64,000 bases of DNA, from positions 1-64,000 of the forward strand of contig UQAX01000010.1 in NCBI GenBank assembly GCA_900539145.1, read 5' to 3'. A program made the position numbers and the translations under genes. The notes beneath the pieces were generated by a model. The model made no database searches and had not been told where the DNA came from. It saw only the letters and a list, made by a program, of their open reading frames with translations. Position 1 is the first letter of the stretch. The number at the start of each line of letters is the position of its first letter. Source of the stretch: an uncultured Blautia sp. GTDB taxonomy: Bacteria > Bacillota > Clostridia > Lachnospirales > Lachnospiraceae. Shown piece by piece: positions 8,382 through 17,155 of the stretch.

Positions 8382-9638
8382 ATGAAAAAAAGATATATAC
8401 GTCACGCATCTGAATTAGTAACCTGTAAGGGTAATGCACCAAAGCACGGAAAAGAAATGTCCGATATCGGGATTATTAAAGATGGTGCAGTGCTTATCCA
8501 TGACGATAAAATCGTTGCAGTAGGGACTACAAAGGAACTGGATGAACAGATTAATATCGAAGAATATGAGGTGATTGATGCCTCAGGAAAAACGGTCATG
8601 CCGGGTTTTGTTGACTCTCATACACATTTTATTTTCGGTGGATACAGAGCAGATGAATTTTCATGGAGATTAAAAGGTGACAGTTACATGTCCATTATGG
8701 AAAGAGGCGGCGGAATTAATGCAACGGTTGTTCCTACGCGAGAAGCTACGGAGGAAGAACTGGTCGAAGCAGGGCGAGAAAGATTAAACCGCATGCTGGA
8801 ATTTGGTGTAACCACCGTAGAGGGAAAAAGCGGATATGGTATGGACTGCGAGACAGAGTTAAAACAGCTTCGTGCCATGAAAAAGCTGGATGAAACCCAT
8901 GCAGTAGATATTGTAAGAACTTTCTTAGGACCGCACAGTGTCCTTCCTGAATGGAAAGGCAAAGAGAGAGAATTTTTGGAAGAACAGCTTCAGGTTGTTA
9001 TGCCAAAAGTGAAAGAAGAAAATCTTGCAGAATTTGCTGATATTTTCACAGAAAAGAATGTATTTAATATAGAAGACTCTGAGTATTATCTCAGAAAAGC
9101 AAAAGAAATGGGATTTAAGCTGAAAATCCATGCAGATGAGATTTATCAGCTGGGTGGAGCAGAGCTTGCGTCAAGAGTAGGCGCTGTATCCGCAGACCAT
9201 CTTTTGAAAGCATCTGATGAAGGCATTCATCAGATGAGAGATGCGGGAGTTATCAGTACACTGCTTCCGGCAACAGCATTTTGCTTAAAAGAAGAATATG
9301 CGCCGGGCAGAAAAATGATTGATGAAGGATGCGCAGTGGCAATTGCCTCTGATTTAAATCCCGGAAGCTGCTTTACCAATTCAATTCCGTTATTGGTAGC
9401 GCTTGGCTGCATTTATATGAATATGTCCATTGAAGAAGTGATTACAGCACTGACAATTAATGGCGCAGCAGCAGTGGATAGAGCTGATATAGTGGGAAGT
9501 TTGGAAGCGGGGAAACAGGCGGATATTATTTTCCTCAAATTCCCGTCTATTCATTTTATGCCATATCATACAGGCATAAACTTAGTAGAAACTGTTATCA
9601 AAAAGGGTGAAACGGTATACCACAAAGATTGGAAATAA
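8382..9638 (+). CDS. hutI: Imidazolonepropionase
   Basis: 418-aa amidohydrolase that opens the imidazolone ring to give N-formimino-L-glutamate. Shows the metal-binding DSHTHFIFGG, a mid-protein His in KIHADEI, SADHL, and ASDLNPGSC near the C-terminal metal ligand, all characteristic of HutI. RBS AAGGAGATAG. Next step after HutU. Confidence 0.93.
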   Translation: MKKRYIRHASELVTCKGNAPKHGKEMSDIGIIKDGAVLIHDDKIVAVGTTKELDEQINIEEYEVIDASGKTVMPGFVDSHTHFIFGGYRADEFSWRLKGDSYMSIMERGGGINATVVPTREATEEELVEAGRERLNRMLEFGVTTVEGKSGYGMDCETELKQLRAMKKLDETHAVDIVRTFLGPHSVLPEWKGKEREFLEEQLQVVMPKVKEENLAEFADIFTEKNVFNIEDSEYYLRKAKEMGFKLKIHADEIYQLGGAELASRVGAVSADHLLKASDEGIHQMRDAGVISTLLPATAFCLKEEYAPGRKMIDEGCAVAIASDLNPGSCFTNSIPLLVALGCIYMNMSIEEVITALTINGAAAVDRADIVGSLEAGKQADIIFLKFPSIHFMPYHTGINLVETVIKKGETVYHKDWK

Positions 9639-9656
9639 GAAAAGGAGAATGAAACC

Positions 9657-10550
9657 ATGGAGAGAATTATTGAATGCGTACCTAATTTCAGCGAAGGTAG
9701 AGACAAAGACAAAATTGAACAGATTGTAGGTTGTTTTCGTAATGTAGAAGGTGTAAAGCTTCTTGATTACAGTTCTGACGAAGATCACAACAGAAGTGTT
9801 GTAACAGTAATCGGTGAGCCTGAACCATTAAAAGATGCTATGGTTGCAGCAATTGGAAAAGCAGTTGAATTAATTGATATGACAAAACATCAGGGACAGC
9901 ATCCTCGTATGGGTTGTGTAGACGTTGTTCCGTTTATTCCAATTCGTGGTGTGACAGTAGAAGATGCAGATGCTTTAGCAAAAGCAGTTGCAAAAGAAGC
10001 TTCTGAAAAATTCGGACAGCCATTCTTCCTGTATGAAAAATCTGCAACAGCTCCTCACAGAGAAAACCTTGCAAAAATTCGTCAGGGACAGTTTGAAGGT
10101 ATGGCAGAAAAGATGAAAGACCAGGAAAAATGGAAACCGGATTTTGGTCCAAATACTATTCATCCAACAGGCGGAGTTACAGCAATCGGCGCAAGAATGC
10201 CTCTGATTGCATACAACATCAACTTAGATACATCAAATCTGGAAATCGCTCAGAAAATTGCGGATAAAATCCGTCACGTAAAAGGTGGTTTCCGTTATTG
10301 TAAAGCTATGGGTGTTATGCTGGAAGACAGAAACATTGCTCAGGTATCCATGAACTTAACAGATTATACAAAAACATCTGTTTATACTGTATTTGAAACA
10401 GTACGTATGGAAGCAAGACGTTACGGTGTAAATGTATTAGGCAGCGAAGTAGTAGGTTTAATTCCTCTTCAGGCTATCGTTGATTGTGCAGAATACTATC
10501 TGGGATTTGAAAACTTTGATCCAAAACAGGTTCTTGAAACAAGATTATAA
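9657..10550 (+). CDS. ftcD: Glutamate formimidoyltransferase
   Basis: Transfers the formimino group from formiminoglutamate to tetrahydrofolate, releasing glutamate. 297 aa, corresponding to the formiminotransferase N and C subdomains only: ECVPNFSEGRD start, DHNRSVVTVIGEP, HPRMGCVDVVPF, HPTGGVTAIGAR. The cyclodeaminase half, fused in animals, is here a separate gene (10580). RBS AAAGGAG. Confidence 0.93.
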   Translation: MERIIECVPNFSEGRDKDKIEQIVGCFRNVEGVKLLDYSSDEDHNRSVVTVIGEPEPLKDAMVAAIGKAVELIDMTKHQGQHPRMGCVDVVPFIPIRGVTVEDADALAKAVAKEASEKFGQPFFLYEKSATAPHRENLAKIRQGQFEGMAEKMKDQEKWKPDFGPNTIHPTGGVTAIGARMPLIAYNINLDTSNLEIAQKIADKIRHVKGGFRYCKAMGVMLEDRNIAQVSMNLTDYTKTSVYTVFETVRMEARRYGVNVLGSEVVGLIPLQAIVDCAEYYLGFENFDPKQVLETRL

Positions 10551-10579
10551 TTTATAAAAAAATATAAGAGGTATATGCC

Positions 10580-11212
10580 ATGAAACAGATGACAATTGAA
10601 CAGTTCGCCATGCAGACAGCCTCTAATGAACCAGTACCGGGGGGCGGAAGTATTTCCGCCCTCGCTGGCGCTTTAGCAGCAGCTTTAACAGAGATGGTGG
10701 CAGGACTTACAATCGGTAAAAAGAAATATGCAGAAGTAGAAGAAGAAATGAAAGAAGCAGTTGAGCCAATGCACAAAATTTGTGAACAGCTTCTGGATGA
10801 TATCAAAAGAGACAGCGAGTCCTTTGACTTATATATGCAGGCTTTGACACTTCCAAAAGAAACAGAGGAAGAAAAAGCAGCTCGTACAGCAGCTATGCAG
10901 AACGGATTGAAAGCAGCAGTTGCAGTACCGTTATCCGTAGCAAAAGCAGCTTATGAAGTGCTTCCTTTTGCAGAAACTATGGTAGTAAAGGGAAATAAAA
11001 CAGCAGTTACAGATGCACTGGTGGCAACTATGATGGCAAGAACAGCGGTTTTAGGTGCGCTGTTTAATGTAAAAATCAATCTGGAGTCCATTAAAGATGA
11101 AGAATTTGTAAAAGAGACTTCAAAGGAAGTGGAAGTTCTGGAGAAAAAAGCAGTTGCTTTTGAACAGAAAATCTTAGCGCAGGCCGGGGTTTCCAAAAGT
11201 GTTGTAGAGTAA
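10580..11212 (+). CDS. fchA: Formimidoyl-THF cyclodeaminase
   Basis: 210-aa all-helical cyclodeaminase releasing ammonia and producing 5,10-methenyl-THF. Has the family pattern near the N-terminus: EPVPGGGSISALAGALAAAL, then an LxLPKETEEEKAAR segment. Directly follows ftcD (29 nt). The folate product gives the cell a one-carbon unit that can be cashed in as ATP through formate-THF ligase (elsewhere). Confidence 0.9.
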   Translation: MKQMTIEQFAMQTASNEPVPGGGSISALAGALAAALTEMVAGLTIGKKKYAEVEEEMKEAVEPMHKICEQLLDDIKRDSESFDLYMQALTLPKETEEEKAARTAAMQNGLKAAVAVPLSVAKAAYEVLPFAETMVVKGNKTAVTDALVATMMARTAVLGALFNVKINLESIKDEEFVKETSKEVEVLEKKAVAFEQKILAQAGVSKSVVE

Positions 11213-11233
11213 GGTGATGAAAGGAGAAAACCT

Positions 11234-11500
11234 GTGAAAATTTTAAAAAATGCAGTAGCAGGAACTCTGGAATCCAGTGATTTGTTTATTCAGATAGAGC
11301 CGGACGAAAAGGAATTAACTTTGGAGATTGACTCCGTTGTTGCAAATCAGTATATGGATGCCATTCGGACTGCTGTTCTGGATACTCTGAAAGAATTTGA
11401 CGTATCCACAGGAAAAATATTTATTAAAGACAAAGGTGCTTTGGACTGCGTCATTCGTGCTCGTATGGAAACTGCACTGAAAAGAGGAGGCGTTGAATAG
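11234..11500 (+). CDS. citD: Citrate/citramalate lyase acyl carrier (gamma) subunit
   Basis: 88 aa with a GTG start after AAAGGAG. Contains AGTLESSDLFI, in which the serine after the LE pair is the attachment site of the phosphoribosyl-dephospho-CoA arm. First of three contiguous lyase genes. Because mesaconase and methylaspartate ammonia-lyase lie in the same operon, the lyase probably cleaves (S)-citramalate rather than citrate (inference from context; the families are homologous). Confidence 0.88.
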   Translation: MKILKNAVAGTLESSDLFIQIEPDEKELTLEIDSVVANQYMDAIRTAVLDTLKEFDVSTGKIFIKDKGALDCVIRARMETALKRGGVE

Positions 11501-11502
11501 GT

Positions 11503-12378
11503 ATGAGACGAACGATGTTGTTTTTACCGGGTAACACTCCAAATATGTTAATCAACGGTGATACGCTGGGAGCAGATACCATTATTTTTGATTTGGAAGA
11601 TGCGGTATCTCCCGATGAAAAGGACGCTGCCAGAATTTTAGTAAGAAATGCACTGAAATATCAGTCTTTCCCTGACTGTGAAGTAGTGGTTCGAATTAAT
11701 CCTACGGATACCGAGTTCTGGAAAGAAGATTTAAAAGCAATTATTCCTTTAAAACCGGATGTGATTATGCCTACAAAAGTCAGTGGCAGAGAAATGATTT
11801 GTCAGGTGGCAGATTTTATGACACAGGTGGAAAAGGAAAACGGCATGGAAGTAGGAACTGTGAAAATTCTTCCGTTAATTGAAACAGCTCTGGGCGTGGA
11901 AAAATCTTTTGAGATTGCCGGTGCAGATAAGCGTGTAATCGGGCTTTTCTTAGGCGGCGAAGATTTTACGGCAGATATGCACTGTAAACGTACAAAAGAG
12001 GGAAAAGAAATTTTCTATGCCAGAACCCGTCTGGTATGTGCTGCCAGAGCCTGTGGAATTGAGGCTTACGACACACCGTTTACAGATGTAGAGGATATGG
12101 AAGGACTGGAAAAAGATACAGAATTTGCAAAAAGTCTGGGATTTGCAGGAAAAGCAGTAATTTCCCCAAGACATGTAGATATTGTAAATGCAGTATTTTC
12201 TCCTACGGAAAGTGAAATAGAATATGCTCATGACGTGATGGATGCCATCGAAGACGGAAAACGTCAGGGAAAAGGTGTAATTTCCCTGAGAGGCAAGATG
12301 ATTGATGCACCGATTGTAAAACGTGCCCAGCAGGTACTGGAAATGGAAAAGGCGATTTATGGAGGTGCATGCAGATGA
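11503..12378 (+). CDS. citE: Citrate/citramalate lyase beta subunit
   Basis: 291-aa CitE-family TIM barrel that cleaves the acyl-thioester: RRTMLFLPGN start, DLEDAVSPDEKDAAR, VRINPTDT, LPLIETALG, GLFLGGEDFTADM, and SPRHVDIVN. In the methylaspartate pathway the products would be pyruvate and the acetyl carrier. The stop overlaps the citF start (ATGA at 12375-12378). Confidence 0.92.
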   Translation: MRRTMLFLPGNTPNMLINGDTLGADTIIFDLEDAVSPDEKDAARILVRNALKYQSFPDCEVVVRINPTDTEFWKEDLKAIIPLKPDVIMPTKVSGREMICQVADFMTQVEKENGMEVGTVKILPLIETALGVEKSFEIAGADKRVIGLFLGGEDFTADMHCKRTKEGKEIFYARTRLVCAARACGIEAYDTPFTDVEDMEGLEKDTEFAKSLGFAGKAVISPRHVDIVNAVFSPTESEIEYAHDVMDAIEDGKRQGKGVISLRGKMIDAPIVKRAQQVLEMEKAIYGGACR

Positions 12379-13778
12379 GTAAATTGATTTCTTCCGTAAA
12401 GGAAGCCATTGAAAAAACGGGATTAAAAGACGGCATGACAATTTCCTTTCATCATCACATGAGAAACGGAGATTTTGTTCTGAATATGGTTCTGGAACAG
12501 GCGGCAAAAATGGGAATTAAGGATTTAACTGTAAATGCCAGCTCCATTTTTGATATTCATGAACCGATAATCGAACATATTAAAAACGGCGTGGTAACCG
12601 GTCTGGAATGTAATTATATGGGTGGAAAAGTAGGAAAAGCCATTTCTCAGGGAATATTGGAAAAGCCGGTGATTTTCAGAAGTCATGGCGGCAGAGCCGG
12701 AGATATGGAAAATGGTTCTTCCAAAATTGATATTGCATTTCTGGCAGCGCCTTGCGCAGATAACATGGGAAATTGCAGCGGAAAATACGGTCCGTCGGCA
12801 TGCGGTTCTTTAGGATATGCTTTTTCTGATGCCATGCACGCAGATAAGGTGGTTGTGCTGACAGACAATTTAGTTCAATACCCGTTAAAGGATACTTCAA
12901 TTAACGAAGGTTATGTAGATTATGTGGTAGAGGTTCCGCAGATTGGTGATCCTGCACGTATTGTATCGGGAACCACAAAAATTACCCGTGACCCTGTCGG
13001 TCTTCGGATTGCAGGACTGGCGGCACAGGTAGTCAAACATTCAGGATATTTAAAGGACGGATTTTCTTTCCAGACAGGTGCAGGCGGCGCATCCTTGGCA
13101 GTAGCCAAATATGTGGAAGAAATGATGGAAAAGGAAAATATAAAAGGCAGCTTTTGTATGGGCGGCATTACCGGATATATGGTAGATATGGCAAACAAAG
13201 GATACTTTGACACCATTTTGGATGTACAGTGCTTTGATTTGAAAGCCATTGAGTCCATTCGGGAAAATCCAAAGCATCAGGAGATTTCTGCTATGCGATA
13301 CGCATCACCGGCAGCCAAAAGCGCTGCGGTAGACAGTCTTGATGTAGTTATTTTAGGTGCAACACAGGTAGACGTAAACTTTAATGTCAATGTACATACA
13401 GACTCAAACGGATTTATTATGGGCGGCTCAGGCGGTCACTGCGATACAGCAGCAGGTTCTAAACTGGCGATTATCGTAGCGCCGTTAATCCGTGCAAGAC
13501 TTCCTCTTATTGTAGATAAAGTGCTTTGTAAATCCACACCGGGGGAAACGGTGGATGTGGTTGTAACGCAAAGAGGAATTGCAGTAAATCCAAAACAGAA
13601 GGAATTGAAAGAGAAATTGTTAAAAGCCGGACTTCCGGTAAAAGACATTGAAGAATTAAAACAGATAGCAGAGGACATTGCAGGTGTTCCGAACAAGATT
13701 AAAACAGGGGATAAAGTAGTAGCAAAAGTGCTTTATCGTGATGGAACTTTGCTTGATACAATTAAGAACGTACTGTAA
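12375..13778 (+). CDS. citF: Citrate/citramalate lyase alpha subunit (acyl-ACP transferase)
   Basis: 467-aa CitF, CoA-transferase-like, swapping acetyl for the substrate acyl on CitD. Motifs: SFHHHMRNGD, SHGGRAGDMENG, NVHTDSNGFIMGGSGGH, VTQRGIAVNP. Start chosen at the second ATG because GGAGGT is 8 nt upstream of it and only 2 nt from the first. Together with CitD/E and the divergent CitC/CitXG, the full enzyme and its maturation set are present. Confidence 0.9.
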   Translation: MSKLISSVKEAIEKTGLKDGMTISFHHHMRNGDFVLNMVLEQAAKMGIKDLTVNASSIFDIHEPIIEHIKNGVVTGLECNYMGGKVGKAISQGILEKPVIFRSHGGRAGDMENGSSKIDIAFLAAPCADNMGNCSGKYGPSACGSLGYAFSDAMHADKVVVLTDNLVQYPLKDTSINEGYVDYVVEVPQIGDPARIVSGTTKITRDPVGLRIAGLAAQVVKHSGYLKDGFSFQTGAGGASLAVAKYVEEMMEKENIKGSFCMGGITGYMVDMANKGYFDTILDVQCFDLKAIESIRENPKHQEISAMRYASPAAKSAAVDSLDVVILGATQVDVNFNVNVHTDSNGFIMGGSGGHCDTAAGSKLAIIVAPLIRARLPLIVDKVLCKSTPGETVDVVVTQRGIAVNPKQKELKEKLLKAGLPVKDIEELKQIAEDIAGVPNKIKTGDKVVAKVLYRDGTLLDTIKNVL

Positions 13779-13831
13779 AAGTATAAAATAAAAGCCATTT
13801 AATCAAGAAATCGGAAGGGAGCGGTTTTACA

Positions 13832-14263
13832 ATGGACAAAAAGAAATTGGTCATTGGGGTAATCGGCGCAGATGTGCATGCGGTTGGAATTAGTATTCTT
13901 CAGCACGCATTTGAGGACGCCGGCTTTGAGGTGACAAATCTGGGAGTTATGGTTTCACAGGAGGAATATATTTCAGCAGCTATCGAAACAGGCGCTGACG
14001 GAATTATGGTATCTTCTCTGTACGGACACGGCGAACTGGATTGCAGAGGTTTAAGAGAAAAATGTGATGAGGCTGGTTTAAAGGGGATTTTACTTTATGT
14101 AGGCGGAAATATTGTAGTTGGTAAGCAGCCTTTTGACGAAGTGGAAAAACGTTTTAAAGCTATGGGATTTGACAGAGTATTCGGTCCCGGTACAGCGCCG
14201 GAAACAACCATTGCAGCTTTATACGAAGATTTTGGCATGGAAGCTCCAAAAACAGCAGAATAA
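13832..14263 (+). CDS. glmS: Glutamate mutase, B12-binding sigma subunit
   Basis: 143 aa. The DVHAVG motif at residues ~14-19 is the D-x-H-x-x-G signature in which His replaces the lower axial ligand of adenosylcobalamin. VSSLYGHG and VGGNIVVGK are also typical. Forms the active glutamate mutase with GlmE, converting L-glutamate to threo-3-methylaspartate. Not the glucosamine synthase of the same name. RBS GGAAGGGAG. Confidence 0.95.
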   Translation: MDKKKLVIGVIGADVHAVGISILQHAFEDAGFEVTNLGVMVSQEEYISAAIETGADGIMVSSLYGHGELDCRGLREKCDEAGLKGILLYVGGNIVVGKQPFDEVEKRFKAMGFDRVFGPGTAPETTIAALYEDFGMEAPKTAE

Positions 14264-14283
14264 AAGACGAGGCGGTGATTGAA

Positions 14284-15672
14284 ATGAAACCAATTTTATT
14301 GGTGGACTTCGGAAGCACCAACACAAAGGTGACAGCAGTAGATGTAGAAAATTGCGAGGTTCTTGGAACAGCAGCAGCATATACAACCGTGGAAACAGAT
14401 ATTAACAACGGGCTTCGGGATGCGGTTTCCAATCTGGAAAAGATAACAGGTCCTATCGAATATGAAGAAAGATATGCCTGCTCCAGCGCAGCCGGAGGAT
14501 TGAAAATGATTTCCATCGGTCTGGTGCCGGAGCTTACGGCTCAGGCGTCCAGAGAGGCTTCTCTTGGTGCAGGTGCAAAGGTATGGAAAACATATTCTTT
14601 TAATCTGACAAAGGGAGATATGCGGGAAATCGAAGAATATCATCCGGACATTATTTTGCTCACAGGAGGAACAGACGGAGGAAATTCAGAGTGTATTTTG
14701 TATAATGCACAGATGTTGTCCACGCTTAGCTATGACTGCCCCATTGTCATTGCGGGAAATCGCTGTGCAGCGGAAGAGTGTCAGGAAATTCTGGGAGAGA
14801 GAACCACATTTCTTTGTGAAAATGTAATGCCAAAGCTCGGTGAGCTGAATGTAGAGCCTACACAGAAACAAATTCGAGAAATTTTTTTAAAGAGAATTGT
14901 GCATGGAAAAGGACTTTCGGAAGCGTCCGATTTAGTATCCGGAATTATTATGCCGACACCATCGGCAATGCTTACAGCCATGGAGCTTTTATCTGACGGC
15001 TGGGAAGAAATTCCGGGTATTGGAGAGTTGGTAGGTGTAGATTTGGGAGGAGCGACTACTGACATCTATTCCATAGCAGAAGGAAGTCCGGCTAATATGG
15101 GAACGGTTATGAAAGGTATTCAGGAGCCTTATGCAAAAAGAAGCGTAGAGGGCGATATCGGTATGCGTTATAGCGTTCACGGTATTCTGGAAGCAGTAGG
15201 TGACAGACGACTTTCTAAAATAGCCGGTATTAACCGTCAAAAAGTGAATGAATTGGTAGATTATTTGAGTAATCATACAGATTATATTCCTGACAATGAG
15301 GAAATGGAGAAGATGGATTATGCATTGGCATGTGCAGCAGTGGAAACGGCTGTATCTCGTCATGCAGGTTCTCTGGAACAGGTTTATACACCATGCGGTT
15401 TAACGTATTTACAAAGCGGCAAAGATTTGCGCAGAGTAAAATACGTAGTTGTTACCGGCGGAGCTTTAATACATGCAAAGCATACAGAAGAAATTGCAAA
15501 GTTTGCACTGTATGATGAGAGCACTCCTGGCTCTTTGCGCCCGGAGAATGCGGAAATCCTGGTGGATCGAAAATATATCCTGGCAGCAATGGGACTGCTT
15601 TCACAGCATTACCCGGCAGCTGCTCTGGAAATTATGAAGAAGGAGATTGCTTATTATGGACATAAGGAATAA
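14284..15672 (+). CDS. glmL: MutL/GlmL, glutamate mutase-associated ATPase (reactivase type)
   Basis: 462 aa of the ASKHA/Hsp70-like fold: LLVDFGSTNTKVTAVD phosphate-1 loop at the N-terminus, LTGGTDGG, GVDLGGATTDIYSIAEG as a second phosphate loop, VVTGGALIHA as the adenosine motif. This gene always accompanies glutamate mutase S/E and is thought to reactivate or load the B12 enzyme. ATG at 14284 preferred over a GTG at 14275 on ribosome-site spacing (GAGGCGG). Confidence 0.9.
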   Translation: MKPILLVDFGSTNTKVTAVDVENCEVLGTAAAYTTVETDINNGLRDAVSNLEKITGPIEYEERYACSSAAGGLKMISIGLVPELTAQASREASLGAGAKVWKTYSFNLTKGDMREIEEYHPDIILLTGGTDGGNSECILYNAQMLSTLSYDCPIVIAGNRCAAEECQEILGERTTFLCENVMPKLGELNVEPTQKQIREIFLKRIVHGKGLSEASDLVSGIIMPTPSAMLTAMELLSDGWEEIPGIGELVGVDLGGATTDIYSIAEGSPANMGTVMKGIQEPYAKRSVEGDIGMRYSVHGILEAVGDRRLSKIAGINRQKVNELVDYLSNHTDYIPDNEEMEKMDYALACAAVETAVSRHAGSLEQVYTPCGLTYLQSGKDLRRVKYVVVTGGALIHAKHTEEIAKFALYDESTPGSLRPENAEILVDRKYILAAMGLLSQHYPAAALEIMKKEIAYYGHKE

Positions 15673-17104
15673 AAAGTTATCGGATGATGAGTTCTATGGT
15701 ATTCGAAATGAGATTTTAGGACAGTGGTCAACAGGTAAGGATGTTGATTTTGATGAAGCAATTGAATATCATAAAAATATGCCTGAAACAAAGAGTTTTT
15801 CCAGAAAACTTGCACAGGCAAAAAAAGAAAGAAAAACTTTAATTCAGCCAAGAGCTGGTGTAGCGTTAATTGATGAGCATATTAAACTTTTACAGTATTT
15901 ACAGGACAAAGGTGAAGCAGATCTGCTTCCTACAACCATTGACTCCTATACACGTCAGAACCGTTATGAGGAAGCGGAAGTAGGTATTAAAGAGTCTATT
16001 CATACACAGAAATCCATGTTAAATGGTTTTCCGGCTGTAAACCACGGCGTATACGGATGCCGTCAGATTATTGAAAATCTGGATACTCCTGTACAGGTAC
16101 GTCATGGTACTCCTGATGCCAGATTATTGACAGAAATCTGCTATGCAGGTGGATTTACCAGTTATGAAGGCGGTGGTATTTCTTATAATATCCCTTACGC
16201 AAAAGATGTTCCTCTTGAAAGAACCATTTATGACTGGCAGTATGTAGACCGTCTGACTGGTATTTATGAAGAAGCAGGAGTTTCCATTAACCGTGAACCT
16301 TATGGTCCATTAACAGGTACTTTGGTTCCGCCTTCTATGTCCAATGCAGTTGCAATTATTGAAGCATTGTTAGCAGCAGAACAGGGAGTTAAAAACGTAA
16401 CTGTTGGTTATGGCCAGTGTGGTAACTTAGTACAGGACGTAGCTGCACTTAGAGTACTGGAAGAATTAACAGAAGAATATCTGGATAAATACGGATATGA
16501 AGACGTAACGGTTACTTCTGTTCTTCATCAGTGGATGGGCGGATTTCCACAGGATGAAGCGAAAGCCTTTGCCGTTATTTCATGGGGAAGTGCTGTGGCT
16601 GCTCTTGCAAAAGCTACAAAAGTTATTGTTAAAACTCCTCACGAAGCAATGGGTGTTCCTACAATGGAAGCTAATGCACAGGGACTTCGCTGTACAAAAC
16701 AGGCAATTTCTCTGTTGGCAGATCAGGAATTAAAGAGTTCAGCTCTTGAACTGGAAAAGGCAATTATTAAGGGAGAAACCTGTGCTATTGTAGATAAATG
16801 TTTCGAACTTGGTATGGGAGATTTAGCCCTTGGTGTTATTCGTGCAGTAAAAGCCGGTGTAATTGACATTCCATTTGCACCTAGCCGTTATAACTTTGGT
16901 AAAATGCTTCCGGCACGTGATAATGAAGGTGCAGTTCGTTACTTAAATGTAGCAAATGTGCCATTACCACAGGAGCTGGTTGATTTTAACAGAGGTAAGA
17001 TTGAACATCGTGCAAAACTGGAGAAGAGAAAAGCTTCATTCCAGATGGTTATTGATGACGTATATGCTATCAGTAAAGGAAGACTTGTTGGAAAGCCTAA
17101 ATAA
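15656..17104 (+). CDS. glmE: Glutamate mutase, catalytic epsilon subunit
   Basis: 482 aa, the family length. Recognisable runs are QPRAGVALIDEHIKLL, RHGTPDARLL, GGISYNIPYAKD, GPLTGTLVPPSMSNA and GYGQCGNLVQD, all in the substrate-binding TIM barrel. Its ATG overlaps glmL by 17 nt, with AAGGAG 10 nt upstream. Works with GlmS and adenosylcobalamin in the first committed step of the methylaspartate pathway. Confidence 0.95.
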   Translation: MDIRNKKLSDDEFYGIRNEILGQWSTGKDVDFDEAIEYHKNMPETKSFSRKLAQAKKERKTLIQPRAGVALIDEHIKLLQYLQDKGEADLLPTTIDSYTRQNRYEEAEVGIKESIHTQKSMLNGFPAVNHGVYGCRQIIENLDTPVQVRHGTPDARLLTEICYAGGFTSYEGGGISYNIPYAKDVPLERTIYDWQYVDRLTGIYEEAGVSINREPYGPLTGTLVPPSMSNAVAIIEALLAAEQGVKNVTVGYGQCGNLVQDVAALRVLEELTEEYLDKYGYEDVTVTSVLHQWMGGFPQDEAKAFAVISWGSAVAALAKATKVIVKTPHEAMGVPTMEANAQGLRCTKQAISLLADQELKSSALELEKAIIKGETCAIVDKCFELGMGDLALGVIRAVKAGVIDIPFAPSRYNFGKMLPARDNEGAVRYLNVANVPLPQELVDFNRGKIEHRAKLEKRKASFQMVIDDVYAISKGRLVGKPK

Positions 17105-17155
17105 AAACAACAGAAGATAATTTAATTATTATAAACATTTAAGGAGAAGTGTATC

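Noticed and set aside
7893..8405. 170-codon minus-strand open frame opposite hutU
   Set aside because: No ribosome site or homology seen; it is the antisense of a conserved coding region.
11950..12507. 185-codon minus-strand frame opposite citE/citF
   Set aside because: Composition is that of an antisense frame; both plus-strand genes are strongly conserved.
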